Program-made: the position numbers and the translations under genes
Assembly: GCA_002480015.1 (NCBI GenBank)
Contig: DLQD01000030.1
Span: forward strand, 4,257-68,256
Source of the DNA: Opitutia bacterium UBA7441
GTDB taxonomy: Bacteria > Verrucomicrobiota > Verrucomicrobiia > Opitutales > Coraliomargaritaceae
Direction: 5' to 3'
DNA length: 64,000 nt
In this document: positions 59,394 through 64,000 of the stretch, piece after piece
How the letters are laid out: each line of letters opens with the position of its first letter
Numbering within the stretch: the first letter of the stretch is position 1
Notes under the pieces: generated by a model
Database searches by the model: none
Told to the model about the DNA's origin: nothing
Seen by the model: only the letters and a program-made list of their open reading frames with translations

Positions 59394-61454
59394 ATGTCAT
59401 CAGAGAACAACAAGTCATCGAAGAACGATCCCGGTAAGAACGGCTCACCTCAGCGCTTCCAGCCCAAGGTGTTGCTGGTTTATCTGGTCATCGTTGCTGC
59501 TATTTTAACGATCTGGTTCGCCAACCCCGGAGCGGGTACTAACCTAAAGCAACTTACGATAAGTGAGTTAATACAGGCGGTCAAAGCCGGCCAAATTGCC
59601 GAGGGCGATGGCCTCATGGAGCCCGATCCTTCCTACGGGCGAGATGGCTACGTCATAAACGGCGAGATGTCCAACCCCGCGCTTAGCGAGGTCGAGGGTG
59701 GCCTCGCGCCCGCTTCGGATGTGCCCTCTAAGATCCGCTTCACCGCCCGCGGACGTTTGACCGAGGATGATTTTCTCCTCGTGCGCGAAGTGCTCACCGA
59801 GAAGCGGGCCACTACCGGTCTTCAGGAAGTGCTCATCAGCTTTCTGCCCTTCCTCCTCATTATCGGCCTGCTCTATTTCCTCTTTGTCCGCCAAATCAAG
59901 AATGCGGGTAAGGGTGCAATGAGCTTTGGCAAGAGTAAGGCAAAAATGCTAACTCGCGAGAAAGATTCAATTAATTTCAAGGACGTCGCCGGATGCGACG
60001 AAGCGAAGGAGGAGGTCTCCGAAGTGGTCGATTTTCTTCGGGACCCCAAGAAGTTTCAGCGTATTGGCGGGCGCATCCCCAAGGGCGTGCTTATGGTAGG
60101 CCCTCCGGGCACGGGTAAGACGCTTCTAGCTAAGGCGGTCGCCGGCGAGGCCGATGTCCCTTTCTTCTCGATCAGTGGTTCTGATTTTGTCGAAATGTTT
60201 GTCGGTGTCGGGGCAGCCCGTGTTCGAGATATGTTTGAACAAGGCCGTAAAAATGCCCCTTGCATCGTATTCATCGATGAGATTGATGCCGTCGGCCGTC
60301 AACGCGGTGCCGGGCTTGGCGGTGGTAACGACGAGCGTGAGCAAACGCTCAACTCTCTCCTCGTCGAGATGGACGGCTTTGACGGGCATGAAGGTGTCAT
60401 TATTATTGCGGCGACAAATCGTCCGGATGTTCTCGACAGTGCGCTCCTTCGCCCCGGTCGCTTCGACCGTCAGGTGACCATCGATCTGCCTGACCTGAAC
60501 GGCCGTTACGAAATTCTTAAAGTGCACGCTAAGAAGATCGCTCTCTCGGAAGACGTCAACTTGCAACACGTTGCCCGCAACACACCTGGTTTCTCCGGTG
60601 CTGACCTAGCGAATCTACTCAACGAAGGTGCCCTCATCGCTGCCCGCTACAATAAAAAGGCGGTCGAAATGGAAGATATCGACGAGGCCCGCGATAAAAT
60701 TTCATTCGGTCGCGAGCGCCGCAAGCTGATGGACGACGAAGACCGCAAGATCACTGCCTACCACGAAGCCGGGCACGCGCTGGTGCAAGCTGTGGTCGAC
60801 GATGGCCATCTGCCCGTCCACAAGGTGACCATTATTCCGCGCGGTCAGAGTCTCGGCTCCACCATGTTCATGCCGAAGAAGGACTTGCTCAACCACTCCA
60901 AGCGCCGACTGCTCAACCAGATTTGCTGTGGCATGGGTGGACGTGCCGCCGAAGAAATCGTGATGGGCGATATCACCAGTGGCGCCTCTGGCGATATCCG
61001 AATGGTTACTAAAACCGCACGCCATATGGTCTGTGATTGGGGTATGACCGAACTGGGTCCTGTCGCATACGGTGAAAACAAAGACCACGTTTTCCTCGGC
61101 CAGGAAGTCGCCCGCTCTCAGAACTACAGTGAGCAAACCGCGCAGAAGATCGACAACGCTATCCATGACATCGTGGAAAAGGAGTATAAGCGCTCCCTCG
61201 AAATCCTTAACGAGCACCGAAAGGCGCTGGATGTCTGCGCCGAAGCGCTCCTCGAGCACGAAACTATCGACGGCAAACACGTCCACGAGATCCTCGAATT
61301 CGGCGAGATTCGCTCGCCCATTGTGAAACGCGAACCTGCTGAGCCCGAGCCCGAGGCAGAAGAGGATGCTGAAGAGCCCAAGAAAACGACGAAGAAAGAC
61401 GGGGACAAAGGTGGTCTCGCTGGTGAAGAAGCCCCGGCCGGCGCGCCCGCCTAA
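59394..61454 (+). CDS. ftsH: ATP-dependent membrane metalloprotease FtsH
   Basis: 686 residues. Two membrane helices (about 23-45 and 145-168) enclose a periplasmic domain. AAA+ core: Walker [18 protein letters not shown] near 241, Walker [12 protein letters not shown], and SRH region RPGRFDRQV. The zinc site HEAGHALVQ is near residue 462. The C-terminal tail is highly acidic ([13 protein letters not shown]). It degrades membrane proteins and regulators such as LpxC, whose gene is in the same window. Confidence 0.97.
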   Translation: MSSENNKSSKNDPGKNGSPQRFQPKVLLVYLVIVAAILTIWFANPGAGTNLKQLTISELIQAVKAGQIAEGDGLMEPDPSYGRDGYVINGEMSNPALSEVEGGLAPASDVPSKIRFTARGRLTEDDFLLVREVLTEKRATTGLQEVLISFLPFLLIIGLLYFLFVRQIKNAGKGAMSFGKSKAKMLTREKDSINFKDVAGCDEAKEEVSEVVDFLRDPKKFQRIGGRIPKGVLMVGPPGTGKTLLAKAVAGEADVPFFSISGSDFVEMFVGVGAARVRDMFEQGRKNAPCIVFIDEIDAVGRQRGAGLGGGNDEREQTLNSLLVEMDGFDGHEGVIIIAATNRPDVLDSALLRPGRFDRQVTIDLPDLNGRYEILKVHAKKIALSEDVNLQHVARNTPGFSGADLANLLNEGALIAARYNKKAVEMEDIDEARDKISFGRERRKLMDDEDRKITAYHEAGHALVQAVVDDGHLPVHKVTIIPRGQSLGSTMFMPKKDLLNHSKRRLLNQICCGMGGRAAEEIVMGDITSGASGDIRMVTKTARHMVCDWGMTELGPVAYGENKDHVFLGQEVARSQNYSEQTAQKIDNAIHDIVEKEYKRSLEILNEHRKALDVCAEALLEHETIDGKHVHEILEFGEIRSPIVKREPAEPEPEAEEDAEEPKKTTKKDGDKGGLAGEEAPAGAPA

Positions 61455-61471
61455 GGTAACCATCTCTTTCG

Positions 61472-62410
61472 ATGGACACTAACTTCACCTACACTTTAGC
61501 CGACCTCAGAGAAGCCAAGTTTCCGGGGACCCCGCTAGCTGTGATAGGTCATCCGATCCAGCACTCAGTCAGCCCCGCGATGCATAACGCGGCCATAGCC
61601 AAGATGCGCCGATCCGACTCGCGCTTCAGCGACTGGGCTTATTACCGCTTCGACATTGCGCCCGAGGATTTCGCCGAAGCCATCCCGCTCTTCTATAAGC
61701 GCAACTTCCTTGGGCTCAACCTCACCATCCCACACAAAGTGCAGGCCATGGACCTGATCTATGGTGTCTCGCCCGATGCCGAGCGTATGGGAGCGGTCAA
61801 TACCCTCGTTTGGGGCGAACATGGCTATGATGGTTTTAATACCGACGGCTACGGCCTTAAAAACGCCCTCAAAGCCGACCTCGGAGTGACGCTCAAGGGC
61901 AGCACTGTCATCCTGCTCGGTTCCGGCGGTGCGGCCCGCGCCGCGGCCGTGCAGTGCATGTTGGATGGATGCGCCCAACTCTATATCGGCAATCGCAGCG
62001 TCGAACGCCTCGAGCAGCTCATGGAGGTTGTCCAGGCCATGCCACGGGGCGACCAATGTGAAGCCTTCGCGCTGGCTCAGCCACCCCTTGAATTACCGAA
62101 AAAGGGCGTGCTCATCAATGCCACCTCGCTCGGACTCAAACCGGAAGATCCCGCGCCCTTCGAGGTCACCCGCTTGCCCAAGGGTTGGGCCGTTTACGAT
62201 ATGATCTATAATCCCGAGGCCACCCGTTTGCTTATGGAAGCACGAGCACACGGCCTCGCCGCAGCCAATGGGCTCTCCATGCTTGTGCACCAGGGCGCCC
62301 GTTCGCTCGAAATCTGGTCGCACGTCGAAGTCGATGCTCAAACGATGCAACGCGCCGCGTGCCGGGCCCTGAATTTGCCGCCGAGATTCGATGGATGCAG
62401 GCATGGGTGA
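61472..62410 (+). CDS. aroE: Shikimate dehydrogenase
   Basis: 312 residues. Substrate-binding N-terminus VIGHPIQHSVSPAMHNAA, the catalytic-lysine segment GLNLTIPHKVQAM, GFNTDGYG, and the NADP-binding VILLGSGGAARAAAVQ. It converts 3-dehydroshikimate to shikimate. It is 17 bases after ftsH and overlaps the open frame leading into the aldo/keto reductase gene. Confidence 0.94.
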   Translation: MDTNFTYTLADLREAKFPGTPLAVIGHPIQHSVSPAMHNAAIAKMRRSDSRFSDWAYYRFDIAPEDFAEAIPLFYKRNFLGLNLTIPHKVQAMDLIYGVSPDAERMGAVNTLVWGEHGYDGFNTDGYGLKNALKADLGVTLKGSTVILLGSGGAARAAAVQCMLDGCAQLYIGNRSVERLEQLMEVVQAMPRGDQCEAFALAQPPLELPKKGVLINATSLGLKPEDPAPFEVTRLPKGWAVYDMIYNPEATRLLMEARAHGLAAANGLSMLVHQGARSLEIWSHVEVDAQTMQRAACRALNLPPRFDGCRHG

Positions 62411-62456
62411 CTTGGTCTGTCTTCATTTCCTCGAACGATTTCTGAGCAATAAGATC

Positions 62457-63461
62457 ATGTACGTCACCAACCCTGACCGTTACGATTCTATGCAATACGC
62501 TCGCTGTGGACGCAGTGGCCTCAAGCTCCCTAAGATTTCGCTTGGGCTCTGGCATAATTTCGGTGATGTCGATAATTTTGAAAATGCCCGCGCTCTGCTG
62601 CGCACTGCCTTCGATCATGGCATCACCCATTTTGATTTGGCCAACAACTATGGCCCGGCCGCCGGCTCCGCTGAGCGTAACTTTGGGAAAATCTTCGAGC
62701 AGGACTTTCAGCCCTATCGCGATGAACTCATCATCTCGTCGAAGGCCGGCTACCACATGTGGAAGGGACCTTACGGCGAGTGGGGCTCACGCAAATACAT
62801 GCTGGCCAGTCTCGACCAAAGCCTTGCCCGAATGGGGCTCGATTACGTCGATATTTTTTACAGCCACCGCTTCGATCCCGAGACACCGCTCCTAGAAACC
62901 ATGGGCGCGCTCGACACTGCGGTGCGTTCGGGGCGCGCACTGTATGTCGGCATTTCCAACTATCCGCCTGAGGCCACTCGCGAGGCTGCACGTATCCTCC
63001 GCGAACTTGGCACGCCTTGCTTGATTCATCAGCCAAGCTACAACATTTTCGACCGTTCGATTGAAGACGGCTTGACCGATGTGCTGCGCGACGAGGGCAT
63101 CGGCTCCATGGTCTTCTGTCCGCTGGCCCAAGGCCTACTCACCGATAAATACCTCAACGCAGTGCCCGCCGATTCGCGCGCAGCGAAGGAGAGCTCTCCA
63201 TTTTTAAACGTCGAACGCGTAGGAAAGAACCTGGCTAAAATCAAAGCCCTCAACGAAATCGCAGTCGCGCGCGGCCAAAGCCTCGCTCAAATGGCCCTTG
63301 CCTGGGTGCTCCGCGACCCCGTCGTCACTTCCGCCCTCATCGGTGCCAGCCGTCCCCAGCAGATCCCTGACAATATCGCCGCACTTAAAGCCGAGCCTTT
63401 GAACAAGGCCGAACTCCAAGCCATCGACGAGGCCTGTGCCCTGGGTTGCGGACCAGAGTAA
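62457..63461 (+). CDS. Aldo/keto reductase (YghZ/GpR-like)
   Basis: 334 residues. NADPH-dependent TIM-barrel reductase: the catalytic tetrad region FDLANNYGPAAGSAE (Asp, Tyr), ISSKAGYHMW (Lys) and IFYSHRFDPETPLLE (His) are visible, with the cofactor segment TSALIGASRPQQI. It closely follows the L-glyceraldehyde-3-phosphate reductase group (CRSGLKLP, WHNFGD-type N-terminus), which detoxifies aldehydes. The ATG at 62457 begins MYVTNPDRYDSM; the open frame back to 62391 overlaps aroE. Confidence 0.9.
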   Translation: MYVTNPDRYDSMQYARCGRSGLKLPKISLGLWHNFGDVDNFENARALLRTAFDHGITHFDLANNYGPAAGSAERNFGKIFEQDFQPYRDELIISSKAGYHMWKGPYGEWGSRKYMLASLDQSLARMGLDYVDIFYSHRFDPETPLLETMGALDTAVRSGRALYVGISNYPPEATREAARILRELGTPCLIHQPSYNIFDRSIEDGLTDVLRDEGIGSMVFCPLAQGLLTDKYLNAVPADSRAAKESSPFLNVERVGKNLAKIKALNEIAVARGQSLAQMALAWVLRDPVVTSALIGASRPQQIPDNIAALKAEPLNKAELQAIDEACALGCGPE

Positions 63462-63569
63462 TACCTAAAGCTGTGGCACGAGCGAACGGCGTTGACCACC
63501 AGCGACTGCATGAGCCGCTCGATCAATTAATGATTCGCTGTCATATGAACGGTGTCCAAGTTCACTGTC

Positions 63570-64000
63570 TCAAAATGTAGCATAGACTTGCCTGAGGGAC
63601 TGCAGGGCTTGGTAGATAAGGCTACCGACTCTGAGATGATATCGCAACCAACGTATAAATTTCAGGGTTAGCTGGGAGCGTCTGTGTGGATTGCTAAAGA
63701 GCAGCGGGGAGTGGGGTCTGTTTTGTTGATTACATTCCCGTCGGGCCTGGGCGTCGCGTTTTTCACAGCGGCGGATTTCTTGGTGATTGATGATACCGTG
63801 CTTACCTGTGAGGTCGCATTCCAGCAGAACCATAAGGTTGTGGGCCAGGCAGAGGAACTGGGCCTGCATTTTCTTGGCGGTTGGGGAACTGGCCCATGCC
63901 TTTGTTTCGGAGAGCTTGTTTTTGAAGGTATCGTAGGTCTTCTCGATATCCCAACGTCGTAAATACAGCCATGCAACCACTCCGGGGCGTATCTTCATAT
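63570..64000 (-). mobile_element. IS4-family transposase, C-terminal part, cut by the right edge
   Basis: About 143 residues in frame to the edge. YLRRWDIEKTYDTFKNK contains the IS4-family YREK signature (Y-x2-R-x3-E-x6-K) including the catalytic Glu. AKKMQAQFLCLAHNLMVLLE follows and the frame stops at 63570. The N-terminal DDE aspartates should lie beyond the window. The element's near end is probably within 63462-63569, but its terminal repeat cannot be defined without the other end. Confidence 0.85.

Overview
The window reads as chromosomal DNA of a Gram-negative bacterium of the PVC group, most likely Verrucomicrobiota (Opitutae-like). This is inference from gene content: an LpxC-FabZ fusion next to lpxA, a eukaryotic-type (GSII) glutamine synthetase, verrucomicrobial-type secreted protein remnants, a REP-associated tyrosine transposase, and frequent absence of clear Shine-Dalgarno sites. 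Most of the window is dense housekeeping sequence. Accessory or decayed stretches lie at 2.9-3.3 kb, 8.1-8.4 kb, 23.2-24.3 kb, 25.2-27.5 kb and at the right edge.

Layout. 1-2.8 kb: metH (minus, cut by the left edge) behind a possible operator. 2.9-4.0 kb: a secreted-protein remnant and a small exported four-repeat Cys/Gly/Lys-rich protein with its own terminator. 4.0-5.7 kb: an NhaC-type antiporter. 5.7-9.5 kb: a heme locus (hemA, a CcsA/HemX-like membrane gene, hemH) split by a PIN-toxin/Phd-antitoxin module whose antitoxin is frameshifted at A-AAA-AAG. 9.5-11.6 kb: a membrane protein, recO and a DUF502 gene. 11.7-14.6 kb: a HAD phosphatase, lpxC/fabZ and lpxA (lipid A). 14.7-21.3 kb: an HtrA protease, then an operon of a stand-alone MshEN-like protein, two receiver proteins with degenerate NtrC-type modules, and a PilB/GspE ATPase. 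21.4-25.2 kb: argS, a RAYT transposase, dgkA, trmL.

25.2-27.5 kb is a decayed polysaccharide locus keeping one intact WbpE-like aminotransferase. 27.5-30.1 kb holds glnA and a kinase-like/PP2C pair, followed by tRNA-Leu(CAG), an M29 aminopeptidase and dnaX. dnaX ends in an A10 run and a stop, with an open -1 frame continuing about 118 codons, the expected gamma/tau arrangement. 33.3-37.6 kb: uppS-cdsA-dxr-rseP. 37.8-41.4 kb: nucleoside salvage (pyrimidine phosphorylase, PNP, upp) plus an HTH-metallo-beta-lactamase fusion. 41.6 kb: a likely 6S RNA ahead of a PAPS reductase. 42.7-47.5 kb: cupin, trxB, pdxH, mgtE, DEAD-box helicase. 47.5-53.4 kb: an ACT protein and an exported trio (PDZ-less protease, large unknown protein, FG-GAP protein). 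53.5-63.5 kb: CNNM protein, PEGA lipoprotein, gcvH, speA, tilS, ftsH, aroE, aldo/keto reductase. The right edge carries the C-terminal part of an IS4-type transposase.

Two themes recur. The slippery heptamer A-AAA-AAG sits in phase at two points where an essential-looking domain continues in the -1 frame (dnaX and the antitoxin). Small GTAG-headed hairpins, often in inverted pairs at gene ends, form a REP/BIME-like family that fits with the resident RAYT gene. The least familiar system is the MshEN / double pseudo-NtrC / PilB operon at 16.3-21.3 kb.
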